Positions 24,901 through 39,900 of a stretch of 64,000 bases of DNA are shown in pieces (position 1 is the stretch's first letter; every line of letters starts with the position of its first letter). A model generated the notes under the pieces. That model was not told the origin of the DNA, did not search any database, and worked only from the letters and a program-made list of their open reading frames with translations. The position numbers and the translations under genes were made by a program. This stretch comes from Apostichopus japonicus (taxonomy: Eukaryota > Echinodermata > Holothuroidea > Aspidochirotida > Stichopodidae): the NCBI RefSeq assembly GCF_037975245.1, contig NC_092581.1:18467303-18531302 (forward strand). The letters run 5' to 3'.

Positions 24901-27900
24901 GTATGTGTGTATCTTGCTAGCTTAGTTAACAACAATAGTCGGTAAAACAATATGAAAAGCATCATACAGACCATTACAGACTTGCAGTACTCAAGTCTGT
25001 ACTCAACACTCGTACTTGAGTACATTTTCCCGTAATTGTACTCAATACTCATACTCATGACTGTGTACTCATTCTCCGACCTTTGTACTTGCACTCGGGA
25101 CTTGGTACTCACACGACAAGCCTGCAGATCAATAAAATGTTTGTAAACAGTGATATTGTAATTTCATAATTTAGTCCTCAAAATTTATTGTAAAGGCATA
25201 GGAAGTTAGTAGTAAATCTGTTATAAGCTTTCCATTTGTATTTTGCACATTTGCTTCTTTATTTATGCCAATTACAACTGTAAAAGTCCTTTTTTCATTT
25301 AGATATATCCAAACTTTTAATTGCAGCCACAAACTCTCCCTGAATTGGAAAAGTTGATGAAACTTGATAAATGAAGTCCATACTCACCCAAGCAGATGTA
25401 CTGCTGTGATAATTTACATGATAACCACTGATGGTCTGATAATAGAAGTTACCAAGTTGCCTAGGTAAAATTGAATCATGTCAAAGTTATGTGGCATTGT
25501 TTTCTTTACCCGGAAAATTGTAGTTCAAAAGGGTATTTTACAGAAGAGCAGTTACAGAAACATAGTAACTTTGCCACATTATGTAGTACTGTACATGTAC
25601 AACAGGGAAGTACTGTATATACTAACCCTACAGGCAGAATGTGGTATTTCTATAAGGTAAACTTAAAATGTGTGAGGTTAAAGTTACATCTGCCTTCTTC
25701 AGAGAAAAATAAGGAACAAAACTAAACAAGTGATCCATTCGTGGGTATGGTCAGTTAGGTTTTATTTTAGTTTGCGAATGGCCCTGAAAACCTTATTATT
25801 TTTGGTTCCTAGATTAATTTCAAATTCAAACCTTACATGTAAAACTATATAAACTGGTCATTTCCTACAAGATCAACTGAAGTATCCACAGTATGAAAGC
25901 CATTAAGCAGGTCCCACTGTATAGTAAAGTATGCCTTTCACCTAACCTGTACTAGTAAGTATACCAGCTAAGTACTAATAACAGCTAGACTAATGCTCAC
26001 TAATTCTTAACTCTATATGAATCCATGCTAACTATAGGCCTACTGTAGCTGCCTACTCATGTTGTTGCGGCAGAAAATGTGACAATTAGAAATGTTGAAT
26101 TAATTTGCTCAATTATATATCTAAAACTGAAGAAGTTACTGTATACAAGAAATCCAAAAATGCTAAACCTTGATTTGAAGTTGATTTTAAATTTTGATCT
26201 TGATACTGCAGACAACATGTTATCTGTACATTTTATGCTCTGTGTACAAAACTGTTTCTTACAGGGATCCTCAAGCACTAAATGTATGTACTGTAGTCAC
26301 AGGGGTACACAGCAAATTTGTGCTGTGGGTACAAAGTTAAAAAGTATGAGTGCTAAGACATGAGTATGTGTACAAAAACCTGAGTGCAAGTAGGAGTACG
26401 TAAAATGTGCGTTTTACTAGTATGAGTACAAAGTCCTGAGTACAAGTTCAGTGTGTTATAAGGCTGGTACACAGTGCATACATACAAAACTCAGTATGTG
26501 CCATACTGTAGCGATATTAGGACATTACTACTATTTACTAGGCTGGCAATGTACTTTTTATCTTGGAGTATAATGTTTGCTAACACATTGTAACCTCTAA
26601 TCTCATATTATTATTCTCATGGTCTTTCTTTCAGCATTAAATCATCCTCATGTTCTGAAATTAGAGCCAAAGATCAATAATTTTCGTCAATTTGTTTGGA
26701 TTGTTCATCCAAATAGCTAACCTACTGTGTTATACAGCAGTACTTTGTATTGAAATGTACAATAGGTTGCACTTGTTTTGCCTTATCCCTGTGTGCTGTA
26801 TCTGTGCTGTACCAAGGTCAGTGGAGTAGCAAATCAATATCTCTCCTTTGTTGTTGAGTACCCCAAGTGTAAGAGACCTTGTATAGTTCTGTTGTGTTGG
26901 ATCACACCATCTACAGACTGTTTTATGTCCAGTTGAGCCTTGTATATCAGTAGTGTCAATTGTATCCTCCATCTTGACAATAGGAATCCGGTCAATCCAC
27001 AGACCAGTGCACCTCTTAGAGAAGCCCCGCTGTCCTTTGAACCCTAGAGAATTTTGGTTACAAACTGCAAAGAGATAAGCTATCAGAACAAGATAAGATC
27101 CAGATGAACCTAAGAACAGATGATGTTTCTATAGGGGCTTGTACATGTAGTGTTCATGTGTATCATTCAAAACAGTTTCTCATAGACTCATTGTGGCTTA
27201 TCTTCATTGAACAGACTGGATTAGAAGTTGTAATGGAACTACCTTATGTTACATTTATATAACTCCTACTAATAAATTGTAGTAGACTGATTGCAAATTG
27301 AGAACTCTTGCTTCTCACTTGAGTGATAAAATTCATACCTGTATCAGATAAATACCAGTTATTATTATGAAAGTTCACAGTCCGAGAAAGAATTTGATAT
27401 TACCCAAGGAATTATGACAACCCATCCCTGGTTAACTTAGGAATACATACTGTACATTTTGCACAGAAAGTTGTGAATGCACAGAAAGATATAAATTTTG
27501 CCAATATTGAATCAGATCTATGCTTTTCTACCGAAATCACTTAAAACATATCACACCTATGTTGTACATATACTCTTACAGTGAAAGAAGCAAATGGAAG
27601 TTGCACAGAATTATGTAGAATTTGTCACAAGTTGTGAAATCATCAACTTTTCTCTGCTGTCAACATAATTACAGACCTGACACAATAACTATCATGGATG
27701 ACGTCTAGAAAATAACTCACACAATATCGCTGAATAGTTCCATTAATGGTCATTACACATCATGCAATTGACCACTACTTCTTACTTACATTAGGGAGTT
27801 GTTCCATTACAACTCCTTGCTTACATTAGGGTGTGCCATTCTGTGACTGACTGGACTTGTCATTTGGTTTGGGTGTTTCCCCATCAGTTTTATTGTTGCT

Positions 27901-30900
27901 GTCAGTGTGAGTCATAGTGTGGTATTGGTAATTAAAGTACAGTTCTATGGTACATACAGTACTGTGGTCTTTTGTATGTACAGTCGGAGCTCTGCCTCTA
28001 AGGGTTTCTCCACGTAGCACAAAGGGAAATTATCGACTTAAATACCCGTTGGGTTCGTGTGATATTACAGTATGCACATTTTAATACCAAAGTCAGTACA
28101 AGTTTTGTCAAGAGATGGAATATCATATATTGTATATGAATGAGCATGAATCGAGAGTGAAAATTGCATAAATTTTCATGAAATATGGCATATTTACTTT
28201 TCATGAAATATGGTATACGTTAATAAAGACAACCAGATATGAATCAAATCTGTGAGAAAGATGAATAGTTGCTGCAAAATTTAGTTAAATGACAAAAACA
28301 AGTATTTATCAAAAGTTTGAGAATTTGTAACTACTGTATAGTGATGTAAATATAAAAGTCCTTAAGAAGATCTACTTAAGTTGCTGGTGGCTTCATTACA
28401 TGTGAATTGATAGATAATAGATATAGCTATCTGAGAGTTGCTGTCAAAATGCACTATAGCCAATCCTTTCAACTTCAAGAAACTCTAAAACATGCATAGA
28501 AAAGAATGTCATCTCACAGTTAGTTGCACCAGCTGGCCCAATCTCTCATTAAGTTAAGAATTTTAGGTATTCTTATGCATGTTTGCAGATTTGAAATATA
28601 AAATCGTACATTGGAAGGCATTTTGTTGTCTTTTAATTGGATCATGACTATCAAATTTCTTGTTTGTAGGCCATTGCCACAGAGCTTTTATTGATGCTTA
28701 CAAAAAGTGCAATGTTTCAGTGTAATGTTTTCTACACCCATTTACCAAGACCCGATGTATGACTATTTTTCTTATGCTCTGGCAAATTATTAGTTCTGAA
28801 CATAAAGTATAGTATAAAATACTTTACATAATTTGAATGACACTTTGTAGTTTGTAATGCAATGTAGTTACATTGTCCGGGGGGGGGGGGGGGGTTATTT
28901 GGTCTGCTAAAACTATTTTCACTTTTTAGATTTCCTAAAATTAATCTGGTTCTGGATTCTTTGTCTTCATGATTTTTTTGAAGTTGTTAGAAGCATGATT
29001 TTCGGTACATCATCGACAACAAAAAGGGTTTTTGTTACCATCAAACTGAAAATTTAATACGCAGATCACATGGTTGTTCTTTTGAAAGAAATGTGATGTT
29101 ACTTCATTAATGTTACTATCTCCCTGATGGCCAGCCATCTGAGTGTACTTTGGAGACTCAAAAGTATAAACTAGAAGATACTAGAAAATCAATATCTATA
29201 TCTTACATGAGAAAAGGTGGGACAACTCAAAATTGACTATGGCTGACAGTATTTCTTTAGTCAGTTCTTGCTATGTGAACAGACAGACCATGTGCGCTTT
29301 GACTTTCTTTGTGTGTCACTATATGAAGGAGTGGCGACTCCACTGGTAAGTCCCAGTTGCTTGGTGCATGCAGGCGCTACTCAAATTACTGAGAAACCCT
29401 CCCCCCCTCCCTTCCAAGCCTAAATGGAAGCCCACACAAAGGTAATGGAAGCCTCCCCAACCATTGTGGGAGCCATCGTCATTGTATAGTACACATTTGA
29501 GTGAGTGTTAGCCATGATCACCTACCTGAGCAGTGAAGAATATGGGCATACAGATGCATGCATGGACTATACTGTACAATGAATACGCATCACCTAAATA
29601 GACCCTGTAGGGCTCTAACTGATTATGCATAGACAGTTCCTTATAATGGTTACCAATCACTCTTGAATGAATTCAGATTGAATGCAATTGCTTTCGACTG
29701 AAGTCGGTTCTCCCTTGGGTGGTTTTTCTGAATGCTGGGATTTGAGGTCATAATATACTCAACAAAGGAACAGATTCATGGGAAACTTGGGAAATTATGC
29801 CAAGAAAATATTTTAAAAGCAAATAATCCTGATATGGTGGTTTTTAAGAGCACTGTGGAAGATGGATTAAAGGGGCTTTAGTTGTACAGAAACCTGTTAT
29901 TATAGTATGAGTAATGTCATTTATCGACTTCTTTGGTATTATAAACGGCGGAGGGGCTAAATGATTGGATTGCCCAGGTACTCTCATTGCCAACAACTAG
30001 TTGAGCACTCTCCTATTTGTACAAACACTGAGAGATGGCTTAGTACTTTACATATAAAATGGAGGATGGCTAATATAACTAGAGACAGTTAAACTGTTAA
30101 ATGTTTAAAAAACTTTTGGATATGTTTATTTCCAAAACCAGAAATGTCCACATGTACATCTATCCAGAGAGCTCTGCTGTAGCTACCTATGTACACCTCT
30201 CAAATTATTGTTTGACTTAATAACTATTCATTTGTAATTCAGTGACTACTACACTGTAATCTAATCCATTGATAGCACACATCTAAACCCATGGATGGCC
30301 GACTTTTTTTTAGTTCAAAGTAGTTATGGAAAGTTAAAAATATTGGGATAACCTGTCTCCTACAACACTAACGTACCTTTCCTAGTCTACCTATACACTA
30401 CCGGTAGATTTTAACACTGCGCCCTTGGTGACCTCTCCTACGGGTCACCGCACACTCTCTTCCTTCCGAATTTACCATTCCAAAGGATAACGCGTGTTTT
30501 ACGAACTCCGTTTTCACTTACGCCATACTGACCTTTCCTTCAAATACACAACTGAAGTCAGCATGTGTTTGTTGGAATTTTACATTACTGCTGTATCGCA
30601 AAGATTCGACCAGAATATTTTGTAACTTGGTAAGAGTGATTTACAAAACAGAGAAAAGAGGTATTTAGAACTAGAAGCACTCATATCATTTACATATCCA
30701 GGGCCGTTGGGTCTGCCCATCCAACCTGGATGTCGAACAACCAGAGTTTTAACCAGTAAACAATCAAGAAAACAACCAGTTCCAACCAGTTTTCACATCC
30801 ATAAGATACTGTATCTCTCTGTGACCCTTTGTTTGGATCTCGTTTCGGTCTTCATACTTTTTATCTTTTTTTTCTTCTCAGAATCTAGAGTTTCATGGGG

Positions 30901-33900
30901 TTATGAGATTCTTTTACCAAGACGACGAGGAAAAAGTTTCAACAAAATGTATTCGTGTCTCAAGTACTGCCACAACAAGGGATGTCATCGATATACTTAT
31001 CGAGAAGTTCCACCCTGATATGAGGATGTTGACCAGACCAGAACTCTCCCTGTATGAAGTTCACAGTGGTGGTGGTACGTTTCTCTCTGCTATTCATAAT
31101 TTAAACAAGTTATTTTCAAATTTGGCTTACTAATTGGAATTTCACACTATATTTTGGGTGAATTTGGGACTGAACTTTTAGCCAAGCACAAGATTTTATG
31201 TTCCACACAACATTTGAAAATGAAGTAGCATCTTTACTGGAAACGCATCCAAGAAAACTCAAAGTTCTGTAATACTTATATGACAAATAAAGTGCTATTG
31301 GTAGTGTTACTAAAACTGCAAAGAAAATTATTCATTATAAGGTGAAGAAAAAATAAGTTTAAACTTGCTATAAATTTGTCTTCAATTGTGACACTCTTAT
31401 GGGACAAAGAGTATGAATTTGTGGTATACGTACAGTATGTTAAGACGGTTACTGATGACTTCGAAGAGATTTGGTCTCTGAACAAATAATTCATAGATTA
31501 GGGACTCCCCATAAAACAATGGCAGTTTTCTTTCATTAAATGACTGTTCTTCTTCCATCTTAATCATCCCTAAGCATACAGAGGATAAAACTTTGGGGGG
31601 AGGAATTATAGAAGTATGAACTTTGAGTTTTGTTTGTGCGTAACGTCAGGCTGTCTGCAAGGTGTCTGCTCTTTATTTGACATGTGCTGATACTGCAACA
31701 GACTTCGGTGAGAGTCTGTGCCCTATAGATTCTTATTTTCTTTAGTAAACTGTAGACAATTTGTGATAACAACCAACCATTCTTGCAGCTGCCTCTTTGT
31801 CACCGACATCACAGTTTTCAGTCGTCTCGAATGCTGGGCCTCGTGTAATGCAATGACTGTAATTATCATTATCATTAGCGTGCGTTCACGTGTGAGCTTG
31901 GAGGCATAAAGCTGGCATGTTTGATCATGGAGGTAAAAACAGACCTCCATGGTTTGATGTTTCGCGCAGTGTAGGCATAATGTTTACGTGACAAAACAAC
32001 ATTTGATAGGAACACATACGTAACAGTTTTCCCACATGAGGAGCCTGTGATTGTGGGAGTAAGTAACTTGATACATGGTAATGTTGTGTCCTGTCTGCGA
32101 TCATCGTAGGTGGATTGAGGTTAGAGGCAGCATCATAGATGTGTTTGTTTAGCTGACAGATGGAGATGGTATCATAGTAGTACATGGTTCCAAATCAGAG
32201 ATACTGCCAACGGCAAATTACTATTTTGCCGAGCACTAGCTGCTTAGAGTTCTATTACTGTGAGCACTCCATAAAGCCATAGAATATAATATCCTGTGAG
32301 TGAAAGGTATTAGCACAATGCCATCTTACAGAAGTATGTAAGTACTTTGAGCTCAGTTGTTGAATCATTCCAATTGTCTCATTGAACCTTAATATCAAGA
32401 CAGGTCTAGTAGTGGAACCTCATATTATTGTGACTAATTTGTGGAGTATTTACTTTATTCCGCTGCTTACCTGTCTCACTATAGCAGCTGTACTTTGGTT
32501 ATATAATAGTCTAGAGCGAACTGTCGACAGGATGGAATTAATCTTGAAATGTCAAATTGGCAGCAGCATATTTAGGCTATCCCTTTCCCTCTCAGAGTAA
32601 ATTGGATACTTTGAAATGTCCATTGCACCTCACCAGTCAAGTTTAAACCACACGTATTGGCTTCCTTTCCTCAGTAACATGTCAACTCACAATATCTGCA
32701 TACCTGTGTCTAGGGTGACCTGGTTACCTTTGACACTGACCTCTTGACCGGTCACCTCCGGTCAACCAACCTACCTCATTCTACATATGTCTAAGGCTGT
32801 CAAGATCTTTGTGTATGACTTTGTGAATGACTAAAGTTGGTTGGCTTAGAATTAGACTTTCCATCATCTTGGGCAAAATTGGAAACTGATTTGTGAAAAC
32901 TAATATGCATGTATGTAGTACAATGAGTGTTGGAATGGCAGACATACAGTATCTACCACATGAGCATATATTACCTTTTAGTCATTTGAAGCAATGTTGG
33001 TACTAGTTTAGAGACTTAGTTTTTTTAATGATCATCTTTCATCAGTTAAGTGGTATTTGGGATACAATTGTGAAAGAATGGTATGAATGTTTAAAGGGAT
33101 GTGGAAAACAACATCGAATGGTGGTACTTAACAGATGTTGACAAACGTGTATAATGCTGGTTTTGATGTGTCAACTTACAGGCACTGTTCCGTGAATAAC
33201 AGAACAACGTACGATAACAGTGCTGGTTTAATTCCCATGACTTTTGCCCCGAGGAATCCATTCACAGCCGAACAGATGTTGAATATCTAGCACCTGATCA
33301 ACGCAAAGTAAACATTACAAATACCACTCAGAGTGTTTGTTGTAAACTAAATCTGTTTACGATCTGTAGACTGAGCAGTGTTTAGCATCGTTCAAATGTT
33401 ATTTGTACAAACTCTACTAAAACATGAATCATATGACTGGATGCCCACGTATTTGATGTATTTATTCATATGAAAACTATGTCGCATCAGGAAACAAATT
33501 TGAATATATATATGTTACTCAACTTGCATGAATTTGTTTGGGGACAAAATCTTTGCACTTCATTTAGTCCTTACTCTTCTGTGGGACCAAACTTGACTAA
33601 ATTAATATTGCAATTGTTCATGAATGCAACTGTGCTAATTTGGCAATTTTGAATGGTTTTACTTAAAATTACAAATTTGAAATAATGACTAAATGAGAAA
33701 TTTGAGAATCAATTGTGAATGAAAATCCAGGAGCAACTGAATTAAGTAAAATGTCTGAAATGACAGAGATAGGGGGGAATGGGGGAGGGGGATGGGGAGC
33801 AGAGGTTTGGATCAAGACTTTTAGGTATAAAGCCTTGGGCGGGCAAATGGGTTTTAACTTTTAAGGGCTTAGAGAATAAGAAACCTAAATGTTTCCTCTC

Positions 33901-36900
33901 AATGACATACAACTTCTCTTGAATGTTACAGAAGAGAGAATGCTTGAGCTAAACCAACTGCCTCTTCGTGTCCAGCTGAACTGGACTAAAGATCTCAGAG
34001 AAGGCAGGTTCCTTCTCAGGAATGCTGCTGCAAAGTCAAAAGTAAGTTTGGTCGTTATTGTGTGCTTTTAGAATTGTTTATATGCATGTTTGTATGCATT
34101 TTGTATGCATTTGTATGTGTGTCTAAGATGACTGTATACCTAAAACATAATGCATTGTGTGAACAAAAGTTATCCTTGAGGTAGTTTGAGGTACAACAGA
34201 TTACTTTACACTACAAACTACTCAGTCCATCATACATTATTTGTGATCGGTATTGATCTGGAGACAATTAGAAAAGTTCAGATAATGGGAGGGCCAACCC
34301 ACAAATTTTGTATTAAAATCCATAATTCTAATATGCTAAACATTATTCTTGTATTTGTAAAATAACCTGCTGTGATATTTATCGTTCCGAACAGCCAAAT
34401 TTTTACAAGACTGATGGTGAAGTGCCAGTCGGTAATTTTAAGAGGAAGCTCTCTAAACGCGAGAAGAAAGAGCAGAAGAAGAAGGAGAAGGAAGCAAAGA
34501 TAAGGGTAAGATTGATCGATTGATTGATCGGTCTTTTATTCATCTCTGTGTGGATTCGTTTAATATCAGCCTGAAAGAAGAAAAGATAGAAGAACATAGG
34601 CATAGGAAATTTCTTTTTTAGAACATGACTGTCGGTGTGGAAATTTGCTATTGAAAGTTATTAGAACTTTGCACCTGGTTATTTTATGTCCTACACGATA
34701 ACATTGTCTACTTCTGTTTGGCATTGTTGGTTTTTATTAATAATTTGACTTACAAGATTTGCAATTGCGATTTGTGTTAGGTTAGCCTTGTAATCTCATT
34801 TGTCTTAACAAACTAATGCTTCATTGGAAATGGTCAAAATTTTGAGCTAATCTTGTTTGTCCACTAAAGTTACTTTGGAATGCTCTTTTTTTTATTATCT
34901 CATATCAAATGTTGTCTCCTTTTTAGGGTGTAACAATGGATGACTCGTCTCAACCAAAACTTTACGACAACTTGTCAAAGACTTTCACTAGAACCATATC
35001 AAATCCCGAGGGCGTCCTCCGCCGCAAGAGGCAACAGAAGGTAGAACAGATGGAACGTTACAAAAACAAACCAGAATCAGGTTAGTATGAAAAGATCCAT
35101 CCCCATCCCCACCCCCATCCCCAACCCCAACGACCATCACCCACAACCCTCTTTCCGTTCCGTATAGTACTTGAAAATGTGATCCCCTCAATCTACCAAA
35201 CCTGATAGCACTACTTGATTTGTTAACCAGCCTATAGTGTTATGGCTGAGTGGAAAAAATATGGTGGTATTTCGCAGCAATTGAGACGATTTGATTTTCT
35301 GAAGTTCTAGGTCGCAAAAAGTATGATGAGTTTTCAGCTTGGTTGTAGCCCATAGTTACCCTTTCTTACCTGTTTCAAATTGTGGCAAGAAAACGCAAAT
35401 TTGTATTTAGTGAAAACCGTTTTATGTTTCTACCATGTCCCATGTGCCTTGTAAGCTACAACTCATCTTGTGACACTTTCAAATCTATATTATGTGACTG
35501 AGTAGATGGTATTTAAAGAACCTGTGATCCGGTATGTGTAGTCAACTGTCAGGCCGGAAGCTTTATTGTTATCAACACAGGAGCGAGAGAGTGTAGTTTT
35601 TCCAAGAACACAAAAGGGGGAAAAAAAAAAAAAATACTAGCTAGGATTTATGACATCAGTAGTACATTGAAGGTTAATCGATTTGTCAAATCTGTTTTAA
35701 ATTGACCTTCAGACTGTGACTGTTCTCCAACTATAGGTAACCATCTGTGTCATTGTAAATTGATGATATGTGGTAGAGATACACTGGTATCGAGAAATGT
35801 ATTCAGTTTTAAAGAACAACTGGGTTTGTTTGTTTACTGGGTAATGATCAACAGTATTTTCAAAGAAAAACACAGATATAGTGAACTTTGGATAGAACTG
35901 TGGCAATCATAAAACGACACGTCATGTTATGAAGTCATTATACATTTACAGTAGTTAAATACTAGTTACTTTAAAAAACAAAACCCAGTAAGCTTTGCAT
36001 ATTTATTATGTTACCCTGGCAATTATTGTTTGTGCAACAACGAGTGGGTAGTCTTTCCTAAATGTTTGTTTGCAAATAAGTCATCGTTTCTTATTCTCAT
36101 GGTTGGAAGTTCAAGTTAACATTGTCACCGAGAGATATTTATAATTAATTGCAAGTAAAATGGCTCCCTGATGCATACATTGTAATTGACACTTAATGAT
36201 ACTACATTAGTACTACAACAGACAATCATATTCCATTTCAACACATCACAAGAGTTTAAATTAATTTTCCATGAACATTTGAATGCCATCAAACTACACA
36301 GTGTTTATTGGAAGTGTTATTTTATTTTGAAACTCAAAACGATAAAATGTTCATCATGCTGGTGAAGGGGGATCTGTCATGAAGAACGAAAAGCATGCAT
36401 CCGTTTTAATAAACAGATTTCACTGTGTGAGAAATATTTTAATTTTCATATCAAGCTTTCTGTTTTGCTTCGCATGCTGTAATAAGTTCCTCAAAGGGAG
36501 ATTATTTCTCACCACTAAGAAGTAATTACTTAAGTTCTGTTGTTTAATTTTGTAGACTTGTGTGCTGCTATTTAATAAGATCATTTAGTTTAATATTCAT
36601 ACAACAGAAAAGGTAGAATCTGTAAAATCCATGTCCTCAGATACAAGCTATCTGAATAAGGTCAATGTCTAATTGTGTGGGTGGCCATGTTATGGTTTAG
36701 TCTCCAAATGTAGCCAAAGTAGACACAGAAAATTGTGCAAAAAGGGATCACTTTTATAGTTTTGATGTCTACAACTGTCGATATGAAGAAAGAGCAAGAA
36801 ATATACTATTTGCGCAGATCGAATCTCTTTTCTGTTTTCCGGCCCGAGTCTGCATAGGTCATACATAATCTGAGGTACTGAAAATTGTCAGCTACCATAT

Positions 36901-39900
36901 TCTGTTGCAGTTAGGCTGTTGTTGTCATGTTTAACTTTATCAAAAAATTTGTTTTAATTTTCTCCACATAGGGGGTGTGTTAAAGGTGTACGCCCACACG
37001 GTGTTCCCTGGAGCTAACTACAAGACTATGTTGGTTCACTTCAACACCCCTGCATCACATATAGTCAAGCAGTCGTTACAGGACTTTGGACACCCCAAGG
37101 AAAACCCCCAGGAGTACTGTTTAGTTCGGGTAAGTCAGAATAATCACATGTTAAATTGTATTAAAGGTGGGAGTTGTTCCATAGCCATGGTGATTGGGTT
37201 GATGTTATTCCTTTTTACTCCTACTCTACCAAGCTTTCAAATTCCACTGTACATCATCAAATGTGTTTCTCCATATCCAATATAAACATATATTGTAACA
37301 CTTTCCTCTGTGAGTAGCGCCGGCCAGCCGATTCAGGGTTCTTGGCCTAAGATAGTAGTATTGTAATTGGCCAGAGAATGTACACAAAATGAATCCAGAG
37401 AGGTGATGGTATTTTTAACAGCGATATATTGAAAAGAAAACTTACAGTAAGGTTAAGTGTTTGTACTGGATGTGTTGTACAAAGTTGATGCTATGTGGCC
37501 ATGAAGCCTACCATCAAGAATGTTTCTTCCAACAGCAACCAGAGTAGACTGTTCTGTCCCACCCAGGTAATGCATTTATATAAATCCCTTAACAATACGT
37601 GGAAATACCACATGTATACAAATGATGAACTTTACCTTACAACTTAGCTTAAGACATAATACACAAATACTACAGTGCATTCCTACCATCCCCAAACAAT
37701 TGTACTCCTTTACAGAGATGAATGTGATCACATGAGTATCCCTAGAAAATATCACATGTGTTACATCACAATCCCAGGATAAGCCTGATACCACATGCCG
37801 ATCCATAGGAGCAGCCCCAAAAGCCATAATCTGCCAACAATTACAACTGGTTTACTTAATGCCAGGAGAGATAACCCCTATATAATTCCAAGGCGATTTA
37901 ACCTACCACAATGGTTCCACACCGTCCACAAAGAACTCCCATTGCTCCACAACTTTCCATAACAGCGTTACAATATTATCAGTTGTTTGTATTATGTATA
38001 ATCTGTTAACTATTAAATGTTATTACAAAAATATGTAGAAATGTTGCTAATGGCAATATATATATACAGATGCCCTTACCCTATTACAACTTCTCAGTTC
38101 CCTCTCCCAGCTACCCAAGGAGGAGAGTGTATCTAGGGAATAAGTCAGTCATCTTGTATAGCATAGCAAAATACAACACTGGATGGGCAAATTGATAAAC
38201 AAAAAGAAAAGATGGTATCAGTTTTTCTTAACAAAACATGTAATATTTGTACAAATATGATGATAAACAAAATTCAAAAATCTTTGCATTTCAAACATAA
38301 ACACTAAATTGTTCACTGCATATTATATATTTTCAAGCCGTTATCTTCAGTCAATCTTGGGTCAGACTGACCTGGGGAAGTTGGAAATATATGGATTTGA
38401 TTCGTCCCAGGAGACAAAATAAGGGAAAGAAACTTCCCAGAGAAATAATTGGGCATTGTAAGAATCCAAGTGGATGATGGTGATAGGAGACAGATCATTA
38501 ATTTGAGTGTGTACAGACCTACTAGTCTCTGGGCCTCATTAAAATAGTTGAAAGTTACTGAACACTCTTTTATCCTTGGGGTGGGGGGGGGGGTTTCAAT
38601 GGGATTGCAACAAGGAAACAAAACGTTGACCTTTCATGGGCATACTGAAGTAATTCACTCCTTTATTGTGTAGTGGATAGGGATCATGTGTGCAGTATGA
38701 CTCTACATTTTAGTTGCTATATCAGTGCCTAATTTTGTGCTAACTTTTCAAATTTTCTAAATTTCCCTAATGAGATCTCTTCTAGAAAATCCATCATCCA
38801 GTCTGCTAGTGAATGACATTCCTTGGACTTTTACTTGCATAAGTCTACTCACATGGACTTTGTCACAATTTAAAAAGTATAACTGGGCATGGGGGGGGGG
38901 GGGGGGTTAGGAACAGTTGGATCTTTTTGGAAATTTAACAATCAGGACTACCTCAAAGGGTAGTCTTGGATAATCAGCAAATATTTTAACAGTTGCTAAC
39001 GGTTATTCAAGTAAAAAATTACTATGGAAACAAGCCTAAGAGAAGTACAGGAATGGCTCTTCACAGGGTTAAAGCTCATTTCAGTGGTTTATTTGATTGA
39101 TATATAAATATGTTGAGTTTCCTAATTTACTTCGCTCCTCCCTTACCTGTCTCCTCACAACCTTAGCACCTCATTCTACCGTGTCTAGTATGCCCTGGTA
39201 ATCTTTTAACACTGTGCACCCTCAACGACCGGCTCATCCGGTCGTTGCCCTTCCTTCTCATTCTACCATCCAAAGTGTTTACACATGCATTTTCGTAGTG
39301 GATACAAAATCTTACGGAAATTATGATCTTTCTCTGTGTTTAGGTCATGCTACCTCCTGGTGCAGACCCTAATGATTACATCAAGGAGAAAGGATGGAAT
39401 CAAGAAGCCATCATGGACGAAGATGAGTTCCCCTTAGAGTCCCTGAGAGCAAAACGACCGGAGGGTAAAGGTGAGCGTCGATTTTCCCAGCGACGGTGCT
39501 GATTATGAAGGATTCCCCCAGCTTGTTTGACCCTCATCCCAAGGAAAATATCAGATGTTATTCAAACACAGCCTCTTCCTTTCACAATGTGTTTTTGGGT
39601 TTGATAGCATTCATAAATATATTGTGAAATTAACCTCCTCTGTTCTTTTCACTAATCTGCCTTCCAATTGCTCCATAATGTTTGCTTATCATAAAGCTGC
39701 TCCTGTTGAAACTTAACCTCAGGACTTTGGTTTGAAAGGAACATTATCTTCCCTGCATGGTATGGCGGTGTACTCTTACTGTGTGTGGCTGACCTCGTCA
39801 CCTTTCACATATATTTCGTCTTTCTGTGTGTGGGTTCAGATATAATCTGTCTGTCTGTCTGTGTGTGGGTTTAGATATAATTTGTACGCCTTCACTCAGT

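Larger units (their letters stand above)
18933..30881 (+). other. AFDN: AFDN intron 1 (~12 kb)
   Basis: No coding exon that I can support. It holds a hAT-like element (19369-19766), a U2 snRNA-derived fragment (20121-20174), an inverted pair of GTACTC-rich repeats (24988-25112 and 26310-26452), a G run at 28879-28894, and a copy of the hairpin repeat (30349-30485) about 400 bp before exon 2. The rest is AT-rich unique-looking sequence. Its length and position are typical of an intron holding regulatory elements, but no specific enhancer can be named. Confidence 0.8.
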
